Shown piece by piece: positions 9,650 to 20,460 of a DNA stretch of 64,000 bases; position 1 is the first letter of the stretch, and every line of letters begins with the position of its first letter. A program made the translations under genes and the position numbers. The notes beneath the pieces are model-generated. The model worked only from the letters and a program-made list of their open reading frames with translations. It was not told the origin of the DNA and made no database searches. The stretch comes from Theropithecus gelada (Eukaryota > Chordata > Mammalia > Primates > Cercopithecidae), in the NCBI RefSeq assembly GCF_003255815.1, contig NC_037677.1, positions 109,506,636 to 109,570,635 of the forward strand. The letters run 5' to 3'.

Positions 9650-9985
9650 GGATCTGTTTCTTTCATTCCTTCCCTAATTGATTTATTTAATCTTAATTGA
9701 GTGCCTACTATGGGCCAGGCACTCTGCTGGTCCCCAGGGATTAGGGCCAGAACGAGGGTGAGGCAGGAAGGGCGCCTAAGGCACTGCATCGAAGGAGGCA
9801 CTGGCTCCCAGGCACTCACCCTGTACTCCCACAGCCCCGGAATTGAGTACCTTTTTAAATTTTGTGCCATAGGCACTTGGTTGACCTCACCCTAGTTCCA
9901 TCCCTGAAGGAATAGTGAGCAAACCAGACGTGCACTCTGCCCTCAGAGAGCTGACGATTCAGTAGCAGACATGCAAGCTAAGGAG
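9650..9985 (-). mobile_element. L2 LINE 3' end, interrupted
   Basis: ATTGAGTGCCTACTATGGGC and CAGGCACTCTGCTGG are followed, after an unassigned 150-bp stretch, by GTGAGCAAACCAGACGTG and CTGCCCTCAGAGAGCTGACG. This is the usual reverse L2 tail. Confidence 0.6.
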
Positions 9986-9989
9986 ATTC

Positions 9990-10240
9990 CAGTTACCACA
10001 ACAGATCACCCCCAGCTTCCTCCTGGAAAACCACCATCACCTTATTATGCTCGCAGAGTCTATGGTCAAGAGCTCAGACAGGCCCAGAGGGCATGGCTTG
10101 TCTCTGTTCTACGTGTTTCCGGAATCGGCTGGAAGGTGTGCAACTTAGGGGTAATGAGGATAAGTGGGATCACCTGGAATCACCTGGCACTTCGTCACTC
10201 ATGCATGTGGTATCTGGGCTGCGACGAGTGGAGGGTCAGG
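9990..10240. other. unassigned DNA
   Basis: Nothing recognised. Open frames here have no domain. Confidence 0.4.
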
Positions 10241-10500
10241 CTAAGCTGGGACTGTGCAGTGGAGCACCACATGTGGCCTCCCCAGGTGGCCCGAGCTTCT
10301 CACAGCCTGATGGCTGTGTCCCCAGGGGATACATTTCAAAAGGGAGCACCCAGAGAATAATGGGCAGAGTCACAAGGTTTCATTTATATCTCATACCCAA
10401 TTGGCCAAAGCAGCCACCAGTCTGCCCAGGTCTAAGAGGAGGGGACAAAGTCCCACCTTTTGGTGGAAGGAATATCAAATTATTGGTGACCATTTTTAAA
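10240..10500 (-). mobile_element. old interspersed repeat (shared with 39.2-40.0 and 45.0-45.4 kb)
   Basis: GGGGACAAAGTCCCACCTTTTGGTGGAAGG parallels the 39950 and 45330 regions (ACCTTTTGATGGAAAA, GGGGACACAGACCTTCACC). Family and strand are uncertain; LTR-type is likely. Confidence 0.4.
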
Positions 10501-10604
10501 ATCATCACAATGACCAAAAAAAAGAAAAAAAAAAAAGAATAATTCTTCTACAGAGGAAAGGAACATTGTTCTATGAAAGTGTAGCAGAGAACTGAACTGG
10601 TAAT

Positions 10605-10720
10605 AGTAATATGCTTCGTTCATTCAACCACATTGAGCACCTACAAGGAATCAGGCCGTCAGCAGAGGGACTGGAATAATAGATGCTCACAGGGAAGGAA
10701 CAGTTCTGCCTGGGAAGGCA
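10605..10720 (-). mobile_element. L2 LINE fragment
   Basis: TTCATTCAACCACATTGAGC and ACCTACAAGGAATCAGGC resemble the reverse L2 3' end. Confidence 0.5.
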
Positions 10721-11009
10721 GTGCAGGTCTGCCTTGCTTTTGTCTGTCTTTGTATGCAGCCATACAGGTGGTGCTGATCCATTACACAAAACTGGCTCAA
10801 ACGTGTGTGTGTGTGTGAATCGTGTCCTGAGCTCCTCCCTGTGCTTGTCTTGGACAGGAGTTGAGGGTGGACAAAGAAGGAGCAGTTCTTGACCCTGAGA
10901 ACTTGGAGTCTGTGTTGTTAGTATCATCACCACCATCATTATTATCAGGAACACACTGCAATCGATGCTACCTTGATGTCCTTAACAATTCCTTGCATTT
11001 CTGAAGTGT

Positions 11010-11520
11010 TATTGGTCAGAGTTCTCCAGAGAAATAGAACCAGTAGGACATGAATGGATGACTAGAGAGATGATAGGTAGATAGACAGGAAGCGATTTAT
11101 TGTGGGACTTGGCGCATGCAATCATGGAAGTCAAGAAGTCTGACAATCTGCTGTCTGCAAGCTGGAGAATCAGGAAAGCTGGTGATGTCATTTGGTCTGA
11201 GTCCAAATGTCTGAGAGTCAAATAGCTAATGTTGTAAGTCCTGGTCTGAGTCCGAAAGTCTGAAAACGAACAGCTCCAATGTCCAAGGGCAGGAGAAGGT
11301 TGATGGCCCAGCTCAAGAAGAAAGTGATATCCCTTCCTCTGCCTTTTTGTTCTATTCAGGTCATGTATTGCATGATGCCATCTTCTTTACTCAGCCTACT
11401 GATTCAAATGGCTAAACTTTTTGGAAACACTTTCACAGACACTCTGGGAAATAATGTTTTACAAGCTACCTGGGGATCCCTTAGCCCAGTCATGTTGACG
11501 CATAAAATTAACCATCTCAT
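11010..11520 (-). mobile_element. ERVL LTR (MLT2-like)
   Basis: Read on the minus strand it begins TGAGATGGTTAATTTTATGC, carries ATTTGAATCAGTAGGCTGAG and CCTGAATAGAACAAAAAGGC, and ends at CTCTGGAGAACTCTGACC. About 510 bp, a solo LTR of an ancient ERVL-type element with no coding sequence. Confidence 0.75.
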
Positions 11521-11744
11521 GAAGGGATTGTGGGTTCCAAAGCTCATTCACACTCCTTAGCTCACATGAAGCTCACTTCCAACCTCCAGGGCAGGAGGGT
11601 GAGCATCCCCCACACTCCCATTTTACAGATGCAGAAACTGAGCTCAGAGAATTTAAACCCCCAGATCGGAGAGCTAAGCGTGGCCTCCAGACTCTGCACT
11701 GGCCCGTGCCTGGAGGGTTTTTTTAAATTCTCCAGTTTTAACAT

Positions 11745-12535
11745 GACCAATCATCAGAAAAATGCAAATTAAAACCACAGTGAGATATCATCTTACACCA
11801 ATCAGAATGGCTATGATTAAGAAGACAAAAAGTAACAGATGTTGGCAAAGATGCAGAGAAAAGGGAACGTTTATCCACTGACGGTGGGAATGTAAGTTAA
11901 TACAACCTTTGTGAAAACTAGTATGGAGATTTCTCAAATAACTAAAAAAAGAACAACCATTCCATCCAGCAATCCCACTACTGGGTATCTCCTTGAAGGA
12001 AAAGAAATCATTATATCAAAATGATACCTGCCCTCTTCTGTTTATCACAGCATTATTCACAATAAGAATGATACAGAATCAACGTGTCCATCAACAGAGG
12101 ACTGTTTTTTTTTTTTTTTTTTAATGTGGTGTGTGTGTGTATGTATATATAAATATATATAAATAAAAACAGTGGAATACTACTCAGCCATAAAGAATGA
12201 AATCCTGTCTTTTTCAGCAACATGGATGGAACTGGAGGCCCATTATCTTAAGTGAAATAAGCCAGGCACAGACAAATACCACATGTTGTCATTCATAAAT
12301 GAGAGCTAAACAATGTGTACCCATGGAAGAGTGTGGAATGATGGAAAGTGGGGACTCAGAGGTGGAGGCGGTGGGAGTGGATGGATGATAGGAGGTTGCT
12401 TGGTGAGCACAACGTGCATTGCTCTAATGATGGAGGTACTGAAGGCACTCACTTCACAATGCAATATGTCAGTGTAGCAGAACTGCACTTGTACCCCATT
12501 AATATAGACAAATAATTTTTTTCAATTAAAAAATT
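11745..12535 (+). mobile_element. L1 3' end (ORF2 C-terminal remnant plus 3' UTR)
   Basis: The L1 ORF2 end is clear: AAATGCAAATTAAAACCACA, GTGGGAATGTAAGTTAATAC, CCATCCAGCAATCCCACTAC, CAACATGGATGGAACTGGAG. The frame is broken by a poly-T run (12104-12122) and a TG/TA stretch (12126-12165). 5'-truncated dead copy. Confidence 0.88.
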
Positions 12536-12629
12536 ATTTAGTTCCTTTTCTACCAAATTCCTGTGTCTTCCTGCCATCTGTCAATCCCGATTTCCCTTTA
12601 GGAGCATCCATTTAGAAATAAATGAGTAA

Positions 12630-12911
12630 GGCCAGGTGCGGTGGCTCAAGCCTGTAATACCAACACTTTGGGAGGCCAAGGCAGGCCGATCACCTGAGGT
12701 CAGGAGTTCAAGACCAGCCTAGCCAACATGGTGAAACCCCATCTCTATTAAAAATACAAACATTAGCCAGGCGAGGTGGCACATGCCTGTGATCCCAGCT
12801 ACTTGGGAGGCTGAGGCAAGAGAATCGCTTGAACCCAGGAGGTGGAGGTTGCACTTCAGCCTGGGTGACAAGAGTGAAACTCCATCTCAAAAAACAAAAA
12901 AAAAGAAAAAA
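12630..12911 (+). mobile_element. Alu SINE (AluS-like) with small deletion
   Basis: GGCCAGGTGCGGTGGCTCAA start. In the right monomer GGAGGTTGCA joins directly to CTTCAGCCTGGG, losing about 25-30 bases. Confidence 0.94.
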
Positions 12912-12916
12912 ATGGA

Positions 12917-13125
12917 TAAAGTCACTGAGCACCTCTGTGCCAGGTATCATGCAAAGCACTCACATATGCTAGCTCAGGTAATCTTCCCAGCACTCTACAA
13001 GTGAGGTAGAATTATCATCGTCTTCACCTTACCGACAGGGATAAACAGCTTAGGAAGTGACAGTGACTTTCTCAAGGTCACAGAGCAAGTCAGTAAGCTG
13101 TGGAGAAGAAACTGACCCCCTGTCA
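12917..13125 (-). mobile_element. MIR SINE
   Basis: CTGAGCACCTCTGTGCCAGG, AGGTAATCTTCCCAGC and TTTCTCAAGGTCACAGAGC follow reverse MIR order. Confidence 0.8.
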
Positions 13126-14100
13126 GTTTGACTTGAAACCAACTTGGGTACCACTGCCCATGGCTGCCCCTCCTCCACCCCAGCTCTTGCCATGGGAGCC
13201 TTTGTCCCCAAAATGCTGGACTGAGATGGACGCTTGGTGACCCAGATTAGGGTGCTCTGCCCTTGCCTAGGATGAGGTGAATATTCACTGTCATGACCAG
13301 CTTGGGAAAATCGCACCTCGCTGACGTTATCAATTATGCATGGTCCTGGGCTAGGCCCCTGCACCCTGGGACTTGGGGAAAGGTGTTTCCAGTGGGACGG
13401 CAGCAGCATGTTGAGTCACTTGCCTCTCGTTTAACTCTTTCCCGGACACCTCGACTCTGGAGGCGGGGTTTGGGCCTGGGGTTCTGTTTCGGGCGTCTCT
13501 GACAGGGCTTGTGTAGGGTAAGCCGGGTTTCCACCCCAGTCCACTCCCTCCACTTCAGGCCTCATTAGTGCCCAGAGCTCGGATTTACACAGATGTAAAT
13601 CAGGTCATTAGCACCTCACACTCTGGCAAGGAGGTGTGGCCAAAGGGAATTTAAGGGCAGCAGGGGGTGGGGGTGGGGAGTAAACTTTGAGCCCAACTTA
13701 ATGTTTAACCTCTCGGACAATGGGATTGTCAGGCTTCCCCACCTCTATTCCAGGCAGCTTCTTGGGGAAAAGGTCGATAAATACCCACAGATAACAGACA
13801 ACGCTGGGTGGGTGGCAGGAAATGGATCGCTAAATTATACATCAGATGCAAGGTAGCTAGGTTGGGCCAATGGGAAGCAACTTCTCCAGGGAAAAGCTTC
13901 CAGAGCCCCCAGTTCTCTCCCTAACCACACTTTAGCCTTCCTTTGTCTGGAAAGAGAAGCCGCTAAATGCCTCTTACCCCAGTGTTAACTCTTTGTGAGG
14001 AGAGAATCTGAAGGGAAGATAATTCTAGGAGCAGGAAAGAATGAGAAAGACAGAAAGAGAAACAGACCCATTTCTGGTAAATAATTAACAATAAAAAATG
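13126..14100. promoter_or_regulatory. unique DNA, candidate regulatory element at 13560-13990
   Basis: No repeat is recognised here. The 13560-13990 part carries a perfect palindrome (13582-13601), an AGATAA GATA-type site, an ACAATGG SOX-like word, a CCAAT box (GGCCAATGGG) and GT/GC-rich stretches. Motif presence alone does not prove function. Confidence 0.25.
13582..13601. promoter_or_regulatory. perfect 8-bp-arm palindrome
   Basis: GATTTACA-CAGA-TGTAAATC. Each arm contains a TGTAAA/TTTACA forkhead-like half-site, so a dimeric site is possible. Confidence 0.4.
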
Positions 14101-14108
14101 TTTTCCTA

Positions 14109-14122
14109 AAAAAAAAAAAAAT
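14109..14122. repeat. A-run
   Basis: Fourteen consecutive A with no SINE body next to it. Confidence 0.9.
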
Positions 14123-14466
14123 GCCCAGCAGAACTTTCAACTTCTTCAATTTGGGAAGTCAAAAGTTTAACTGGGTGCCAGGCAGCTGATGCCAAGACAG
14201 GTCTCCAGTCATGTAATGCTGGCCATGCCTGAGCTCAGCTCTGGACCTCTTCTTCTTGAGGAGATGTGGCATCTGGGTGACAGCAGTTGAGGGCCTCTAG
14301 CTTTCTTCTAGAGCCCCATGCAGAGAGACAGAAGCCTGGGGTCTGTCACCCTGGGTGTTCGGAATCCCCCCACAGGGCTTTACAGAAGCACAAGTATGTC
14401 ATCAGACTGATCTCAAGTCAAGACATAAGTAGCATCAGTTTGTGAATCCCACCTGGGTCTCCATTC
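14123..14466. other. unique DNA
   Basis: No repeat or exon recognised. Confidence 0.5.
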
Positions 14467-14850
14467 CCTCTTGGTAGTTACCTGCTGTGTGACTTCACAC
14501 AAGTTACTTAACCTCTCTGAACCAGTTTACTTAGCTATAGAATGGAGTCAACAAAACTGCTTTGGGAGAGTTGTTGCCAGGATTAGACACAGTACATGTC
14601 GGGGGTCAGCAAACTATGGCGTGTGGGCCAAATCTAGCAGGTGCCTGTTTTTGTCTCTTTATATAAAGTTCTAAAACAGCCACCCCCTTTGAATGACCAA
14701 CTGTCCATGGCCGTTTGCATGCTGCAACAGTGGAGCTGAGTAGCAGAGCCCCTGCGGCTCTCAAAGCCTAAGGTATTTACCTGTTAGCCCTTTGCAGAAA
14801 ATGTGGCTGACGCTGGGATATGTAAAGATGCAGCTTGGTGCTTCAGAAAA
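14467..14850 (+). mobile_element. MIR SINE split by a hAT element
   Basis: MIR text (TACCTGCTGTGTGACTTC, AAGTTACTTAACCTCTCTGA, GGATTAGACACAGTACATG) runs to 14599. A short continuation (ATATGTAAAG) follows after 14815. Confidence 0.75.
14600..14815 (+). mobile_element. hAT-type DNA transposon (non-autonomous)
   Basis: Terminal repeats CGGGGGTCAGCAAAC and (reverse) CAGCGTCAGCCAC flank text typical of a Charlie-type mini-element (GGCCAAATCTAGCAGG, AAAGCCTAAGGTATTTACC). An 8-bp target duplication, GTACATGT/GGATATGT (6 of 8 equal), fits hAT. Confidence 0.75.
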
Positions 14851-15394
14851 CTTGAAAATGTGGAGGAAGCGGTGGTTAGTGTCGTTAATATCATCCCAGG
14901 CCATTCCGCGTCTTGTCCTTCATTCTTTAATCTGGGAGGTATGACTCTTGCGTCCCTTGTGTATTTTGCTACTCACAGATCCTGCCTCCACTCACACTCT
15001 AAGTGCTGGTAATTACATTTGGGACAGGGGCTTTTCTATGCTCTGAGTGTGCAGGAGAAGCTAATGACAGCACCTCTTGCCCTTGTTAGGACCAGGCAGG
15101 CCTCCACCCTGGGTGGCAACCAGGCCACTTGACAGGTGGCAACCTGGGACCCAGGAAGAGAAAGCCCTGGAAGCTGGTAAAATCAGTGCAGACCCAAGAA
15201 ACAGACCATGGCTGAACTCTTGTTAGGAGCAAGTTTGCCCTGGGATGAGGGGCAGGCAGGGAAGAAGGAGGGAGCCCAGCCCTTCTAGACAAGTTCCTGG
15301 AGTCCATAAGAGCTGCCTGGGCTGCCTTGGCTGTGGAAGGACAGTGCAGACCCCTCCCACAAAAGAACGAGGCACATTCACTTCACTCCTGCCT
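14850..15394. other. unique DNA
   Basis: No feature recognised. Confidence 0.5.
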
Positions 15395-15396
15395 TC

Positions 15397-15690
15397 TTTT
15401 TTTTTTTTTTTGAGACGGAGTCTCTCTCTGTTGCCCAGGTTGGAGTGCAGTGACACGATCTTGGCTCACTGCAGGCTCTGCCTCCCAGGTTCACGCCATT
15501 CTCCTGCCTCAGCCTCCCGAGTATCTGGGACTACAGGCACCCGCCACCACACCTGGCTATTTTTTTGTATTTTTAGGAGAGACAGCATTTCACCATGTTA
15601 GCCAGGATGGTCTCGATCTCCTGACCTTGTGATCCACCCTCCTCGGCCTCCCAGTGCTGGGATTATAGGCCTGAGCCACCGTGCCCGGCT
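15397..15690 (-). mobile_element. Alu SINE (AluY-like)
   Basis: Poly-T, GAGACGGAGTCTCTCTCTGT, and CTGACCTTGTGATCCACC before CCGTGCCCGGCT. Full-length, fairly young. Confidence 0.95.
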
Positions 15691-16131
15691 GGTTGCCTTT
15701 CTCTCTTTTAGCTTGCTGTACGGGATGGACGAGTGAGGCCCTAGATGGCATGGATCATCCTCTCATGGTATAACAACAGGAACTTAAAAAGTAACCTCAA
15801 AGCTCTGCCCACAAATGCCTCTGTGCCTACCCTTGTGGCCTGTTGAGCCTCCTGTGGGCCTTTCCCTACAGGCAGTGTCTGGGGGAACTGCACCACCGTG
15901 ATGAGAGCCCAACTAGAAAGCCTTCTGCTAGTGGTGTTCTCAGCAGTATTTATCCAATAACTCCAAGTTTTTAAGGCCCGTACACTTGTCCAACCACACT
16001 AGCCAGAAATGCCAAGTCCCTGGACCCTAAAAGTTGACCCTTCGCACCGTAACCCTACCACCCTAATCCTACCACCGTAACCCTACCACCTTGGGGTAAG
16101 CATTATGTTAATGGCCTTACATGCACTAGTA
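15691..16131. other. unassigned DNA with a 14-bp tandem repeat
   Basis: No gene recognised. At 16046-16090 there are three copies of a 14-bp unit, ACC(G/C)TAA(C/T)CCTACC. Confidence 0.6.
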
Positions 16132-16341
16132 CCGTGGTTCTTAAAACTATTTCATCACATTTTCAGAGCATAACGAAAGCATTATTTCCTTTTTTTTTTC
16201 CCTTAACTCTCATTCTCTCTTAAGTATATGATAGAATTTTCCAGAGGATATATGAAGCATGATGATGTCACCATTCTGATGGCCAATGGAATGTATTTTC
16301 TAGGATTTTCTAAGGCGAGGTCTTTACGGTGTTCAATAATT

Positions 16342-16642
16342 TGGGGGTAGAGGGGCAGGGTCTTGCTCTGTCTCCGAGGCTGGAGTACATACAGTAGCGT
16401 AAACCACAGCTCACTGAAGCCTCGAACTCCTGGGTTCAAGCAATCCTCCCACCTCAGCCTCCTGAGTAGCTAGGACTACAGACACATGCCACCATGTCCA
16501 GTTTATTATTATTATTATTATTATAGAGATGGGGGTCTCACTTTGTTGCCCAGGCTGGTCTCAATCTCCTAGGCTGAAGCAATCCTCCAGCCTCAACCTC
16601 TCAAAGTGCTGGGATGACAGGAATGAACCACTACACCCACCC
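16342..16642 (-). mobile_element. Alu SINE (AluJ-like)
   Basis: GAACTCCTGGGTTCAAGCAA and an internal (TTA)n mid-linker (16505-16523). The flanks TCAATAATT are duplicated. Confidence 0.93.
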
Positions 16643-16690
16643 ACTCAATAATTTTTATGAATGTAAAGCGGTCCTGAGATCAGAATGTTG

Positions 16691-17023
16691 TGAGGGTTTT
16701 TGGTGGTGGTGGTGGTGGTGGTGGTTGTTGTTTTGAGAGGAGTCTCTCTCGCTCTGTCGCCCAGGCTAGAGTGCAATGGCACAATCTCAGCACACTGCAG
16801 CTTCCACTTCCCGGGCTCAAGCAATTCTCCTGCCTCAGCCTCCTGAATAGCTGGGATTACAGGCACCCACCACCACATCCAGCTAATTTTTAAAAATATT
16901 TTTAGTAGAGAGAGAGTTTTGCCATGTTGGCCAGGCTGGTCTTGAACTCCTGACCTCGGGTGATCTGCCCACCTCGGCCTCCCAAAGTGCTGGGATTACA
17001 GGCATGAGCCAATGCTCCCGGCC
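16691..17023 (-). mobile_element. Alu SINE (AluS-like) with (GGT)n tail
   Basis: Full-length with a 15-bp target duplication TGAGATCA(G/C)AATGTT (16675-16689, 17024-17038). Its poly-T tail has become (GGT)n/(GTT)n, which yields a meaningless poly-glycine frame. Confidence 0.95.
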
Positions 17024-17051
17024 TGAGATCACAATGTTTGAGAACTGCTGG

Positions 17052-17150
17052 ACTACTATGGTCTCTTTTTAAACCCTCACAACCACCTATGGGATAGGTA
17101 AAATCATCCCTTTTTACAGATGAGGAAACTGAGGTTCAAAAAGGTAAGTG
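17052..17150 (-). mobile_element. MIR SINE fragment
   Basis: CCTCACAACCACCTATGGGA and TTTTTACAGATGAGGAAACT. Confidence 0.8.
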
Positions 17151-17480
17151 GGCCAGGTGCAGTGGCTCACGCCTGTAATCCCAGCATTTTGGGAGGCCAA
17201 GGCAAGTGGATCACAAGGTCAGGAGTTCGAGACCAGCTGGCCAACATGGCAAAACCCGTCTCTACTAAAAATACAAAACAAACCAGCCAGGCGTGGTGGC
17301 TCATGGCTGTAGTCCTAGCTACTCGGGAGGCTGAGGCAGGAGAGTTGCTTGAACCCAGGAGGCAGAAGTTGCAGTGAGCCGAGATTGAGCAACTACACTC
17401 CAGCCTGGGTGACAGAGTGAGACTCCGTCTCAAATAAAATAAAATAAAATAAAATAAAATAAAATAAAATAAAATAAAAT
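17151..17480 (+). mobile_element. Alu SINE (AluS-like) with (AAAAT)n tail
   Basis: Full-length body, with the tail from 17432 made of about ten AAAAT units. Confidence 0.95.
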
Positions 17481-17956
17481 AGCCACCAGTGACACCATTG
17501 GTTAAGGAGCCCGAGAACAGAATCCCTCACTTTTGTTGCTTTTTTGTGTGTATTTTTCTATTTGTTTTGTTTGGGATATTTTATTATTCTGCACACTTCA
17601 AAAGAGGCTTGTGTGGCCCAAGAAGGCCTGTATTCCTAGCTCATTTCCCTCCCGTGGGGCTTTTGTGGACTTGGTCCTTGGGTTCATCTTATTGTTCTTG
17701 TCCATGGATTGGGGCTGTAGAATAAAGAGATTGGATTTTTAAAAAGAAACAAATGTGGCCAGAGTGGAGGTGCCCTGAACAGCTCAATTCTACCCGCAAA
17801 CACAGGTTCACGGTAGCCCTTGGGGGTCGGCATTCTTTTTCTTGGGCAATGGTCGAACCTTATCCACCAAGTCAAATCAGCCTGAAACCTGGGACCTATC
17901 TCTGACCCCTACTCTTTCTCACCAGCCCACCCAGTCCACCTCCAAGGTCTGTGGAA
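17481..17956. other. unique DNA
   Basis: No feature recognised. Confidence 0.5.
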
Positions 17957-18287
17957 TTTTTTTTTTTTTTTTTTTTTTTTTTTTGAGACAGAGTCTTGGT
18001 CTTATCTCCCAGACTTGAGTGCAGTAGCGTGATCTCGGCTCACTGCAACCTCTGCCTCCCAGGTTCAAGCAATTCTCCTGCCTCAGCCTCCCTAGTAGCT
18101 GGGATTACAGACACCCACCATCATGCCTGGCTAATGTTTTGTTTTGGTTTTTTTTTTACGCATTTTTAATGGAGACGGGGTTTCACCATGTTGGCCAGGC
18201 TGCTCTTGAACTCCTGACCTCAGGTGATTCGCCCACCTCAGCCTCCCAAAGTGCTAGGATTACAGGCATGAGCCACTGTGCCTGGCT
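17957..18287 (-). mobile_element. Alu SINE (AluS-like)
   Basis: A 28-base poly-T and both monomers. The mid-linker is expanded with TTTTGTTTTGGTTTTTTTTT. Confidence 0.95.
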
Positions 18288-18324
18288 GGTGTGTGGACTT
18301 TAACTCCTTCACTGGGCTTAAGTG

Positions 18325-18770
18325 ATTGGTGTCACAGAAAGAAAATGAGTTTTGGCATTAAACGCACCAGCGTTTGTTTTTGGTTTTGCTTTTATTTCTT
18401 TATTTGAAATGGGGTCTCCCTCTGTTACCCAGACTGGAATGCAATAGCGTGATTGCAGCTTACCACAGCCTCAATCTCCCAGGCTCCAGGTACCCTCCCA
18501 CCTCAGCCACCCAAGTAGCTGGGACTACAGGCAGGAGCCACCATGCTTGGCTAATTTTTGTATTTTTGTAGAGACAGTGTTTTACCATGTTGCCCAGGCT
18601 GGTCTCAAACTGCTGGGATCATGCGATCCACTTGCCTTGGCCTCCCAAAGTGCTGGGAATACAGGCATGAGCCACCACGCCCTGCCCAGACCTGCATGTG
18701 AATCCCAGTTTGCTCCTTCTACTCTCAGCAAGACCTTGGGCAGATATCACCTTGATCAAACAGGTGCTAT
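18325..18770 (+). mobile_element. MIR SINE split by Alu
   Basis: AAATGAGTTTTGGCATTAAA before the Alu, then GTGAATCCCAGTTTGCTCC and GACCTTGGGCAGATATCACC after it. Confidence 0.6.
18376..18686 (-). mobile_element. Alu SINE (AluJ-like)
   Basis: Old-type text (TTACCACAGCCTCAATCTCC, TTGCCCAGGCTGGTCTCAAA). Full-length. Confidence 0.93.
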
Positions 18771-19150
18771 ATTGCCCTGGCTCACCTTCAAGGTCACCCG
18801 TCATTCCCTGTGCCTGCTGACCGTCTCCATCCTCAAGTGCCCAGGGTCTCCCCTTGGTTGCAAGAGATCTTGCTTAGCCTTGAGCAGGGCAAGCAGAGTG
18901 CCCTAGATTTAACCCCTTCAGAGAAGGCATCCCCCAAAGAGGGCCAGAGGCTGTTGACTAAGCATCTCAGCTTCCTCATCCCTTTGGGGACAGGAAATGA
19001 CACAAGGCACTGATTCCTTGGAAGGTCCCCAGCAGGATGTCAGTTATCCATAACGCACCTGCAATGTCTCTTCCTTCCCTACTCCCTCACTGGTGCTTCC
19101 TGGGATCTCCTCCCGAACAAACTACCTGCTCCCAAATCCTCCCAAATGCT
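18771..19150. other. unique DNA
   Basis: No feature recognised. Confidence 0.5.
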
Positions 19151-19255
19151 AAACTCTATAAGCCTCCGTTTTCCCAGTGGTAAAAGGGGGCTGGCAACAT
19201 CCGCCTCACAGTGTTGTTAATGAGTGAGAGTACGTAATAATCCTCACCGTGGAAA
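19150..19255 (+). mobile_element. MIR SINE fragment
   Basis: CCTCCGTTTTCCCAGTGGTA and CCTCACAGTGTTGTTAATGA. Confidence 0.65.
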
Positions 19256-19554
19256 AATCCAGAGGTGCATCTGCTCTCTCCCTGAGCCCATGTCTACTAT
19301 GTGCTCTATAGGATGAGGTGGGTGTTTATGAAGTCTCATAATGTCATGACTACCGTGGGTTAGTAGCCAGTGCAAAAAGGCTACGGTTTGGAGAATATGC
19401 GTTACATGCTTGCATCAGTACTTAGGTTCTTACTGGGGCTCCCGTGACAAATGAAAAATGGCTACTATAGAAAAGAAGGGAAATGGAAGTCTCCATCTAG
19501 GTGAGAAGACAAATACACTCTTCATTTGTCAGAAAGATTTCAGGTCCTTTCAGA
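19256..19554. other. unique DNA
   Basis: No feature recognised. Confidence 0.5.
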
Positions 19555-19690
19555 AGTAGCATGAAAGAGCAGAGAGTTTGAATCTTGGCCCCCATCACCT
19601 AATAACTGTGTAAATGTGAACAATTTACTTGATGTTGCCGAGCCTGTTTTCTGCCTTGCAAAATTGTAATGAGAATTTAAATAACATCCA
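19555..19690 (+). mobile_element. MIR SINE
   Basis: GAGAGTTTGAATCTTGGCCC, ATAACTGTGTAAATGTGAAC and GTAATGAGAATTTAAATAAC. Confidence 0.75.
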
Positions 19691-19777
19691 CTTCGAGTAG
19701 AGGCAGTTCTATTGTGGATAAGAAATGAATGATATGGTCTTTGCTTTCCAGGATCTTAGAATCACCTTAGAATCTCA

Positions 19778-20061
19778 GGTGGCTCACGCCTGTAATCCCA
19801 GCACTTTGGAAGGCCAAGGCGGGTGGATCATTTGAGGTCAGGAGTTCAAGACAGCCTGGACAACATAGTGAAACCCCTGTCTCTACTAAAAATACAAAAA
19901 TTAGCCAGGCATGGTGGTGTGCACCTGTAATCCCAGTTACTCGGGAAGCTGAGGCAGGAGGATTGCTTGAACCCGCGAGGCAGAGGTTGCAGTGAGTTGA
20001 GATCATGTCACTGCACTCCAGCCTGCGCAACATAGCAAGACTCCATTTAAAAAAAAAAAAA
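19778..20061 (+). mobile_element. Alu SINE, first bases missing
   Basis: It begins GGTGGCTCACGCCTGTAAT, without the usual first 10 bases, yet has a clean 9-bp target duplication AGAATCTCA (19769-19777, 20062-20070). It is therefore a slightly 5'-truncated insertion. Confidence 0.95.
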
Positions 20062-20089
20062 AGAATCTCATTGGGAGATAAAATCAGAC

Positions 20090-20170
20090 ACAGGAATAGC
20101 AGAAGCAGAGCATGACTGAATCCTTGGCCAGCAATATTCACTGAGTACCTACTATGCACTAGACATTGAA
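20090..20170 (-). mobile_element. L2 LINE fragment
   Basis: TTCACTGAGTACCTACTATG and CACTAGACATTGAAACGCAG resemble the reverse L2 end. Confidence 0.5.
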
Positions 20171-20236
20171 ACGCAGGTGCTTGCTAGAGGTGGTCACAGG
20201 AGACTCCCTCTGCCAGTATTCATCTTATAAGCCATC

Positions 20237-20460
20237 TTTCCTTCCTTCCTTCCTTCCTTCCTTCCTTCCTTCCTTCCTTCCTTCCTTCCTTCCTTCCTTC
20301 CTTCCTTCCTTCCTCCCTCCCTCCCTTCCTTTCCTTCCTTCTTCCCTCCTTTCCTTCCTTTCCTCTTCCTTTCTGTCTCCCTCCTTCCCTTCCTTCCTCA
20401 CTTCTGTCTTCTTTCTCTTTTTCTGTTCTTTTCACCCATATTCTTTCATTCCTTCCTTTC
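20237..20460 (+). repeat. (CCTT)n microsatellite
   Basis: A pure CCTT tract from 20237 to about 20313, then degenerate pyrimidine sequence. The reverse-strand Lys/Glu/Gly/Arg-rich open frame is an artefact. Confidence 0.98.

Larger units (their letters stand above)
16132..17050 (+). mobile_element. hAT-Charlie-type DNA element split by two Alus
   Basis: It starts CCGTGGTTCTTAAAACTATT and ends TTTGAGAACTGCTG, the inverted-repeat form of this superfamily. The 8-bp flanks CACTAGTA (16124-16131) and GACTACTA (17051-17058) match at 6 of 8. Its body lies at 16132-16341, 16643-16690 and 17024-17050. Confidence 0.7.

Noticed and set aside
16046..16090. Interstitial telomere-like sequence (CCCTA words)
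   Set aside because: The unit is 14 bp and not a TTAGGG/CCCTAA hexamer array. Treated as a small tandem repeat.
16690..16893. poly-glycine frame
   Set aside because: Comes from the (GGT)n tail of an antisense Alu.
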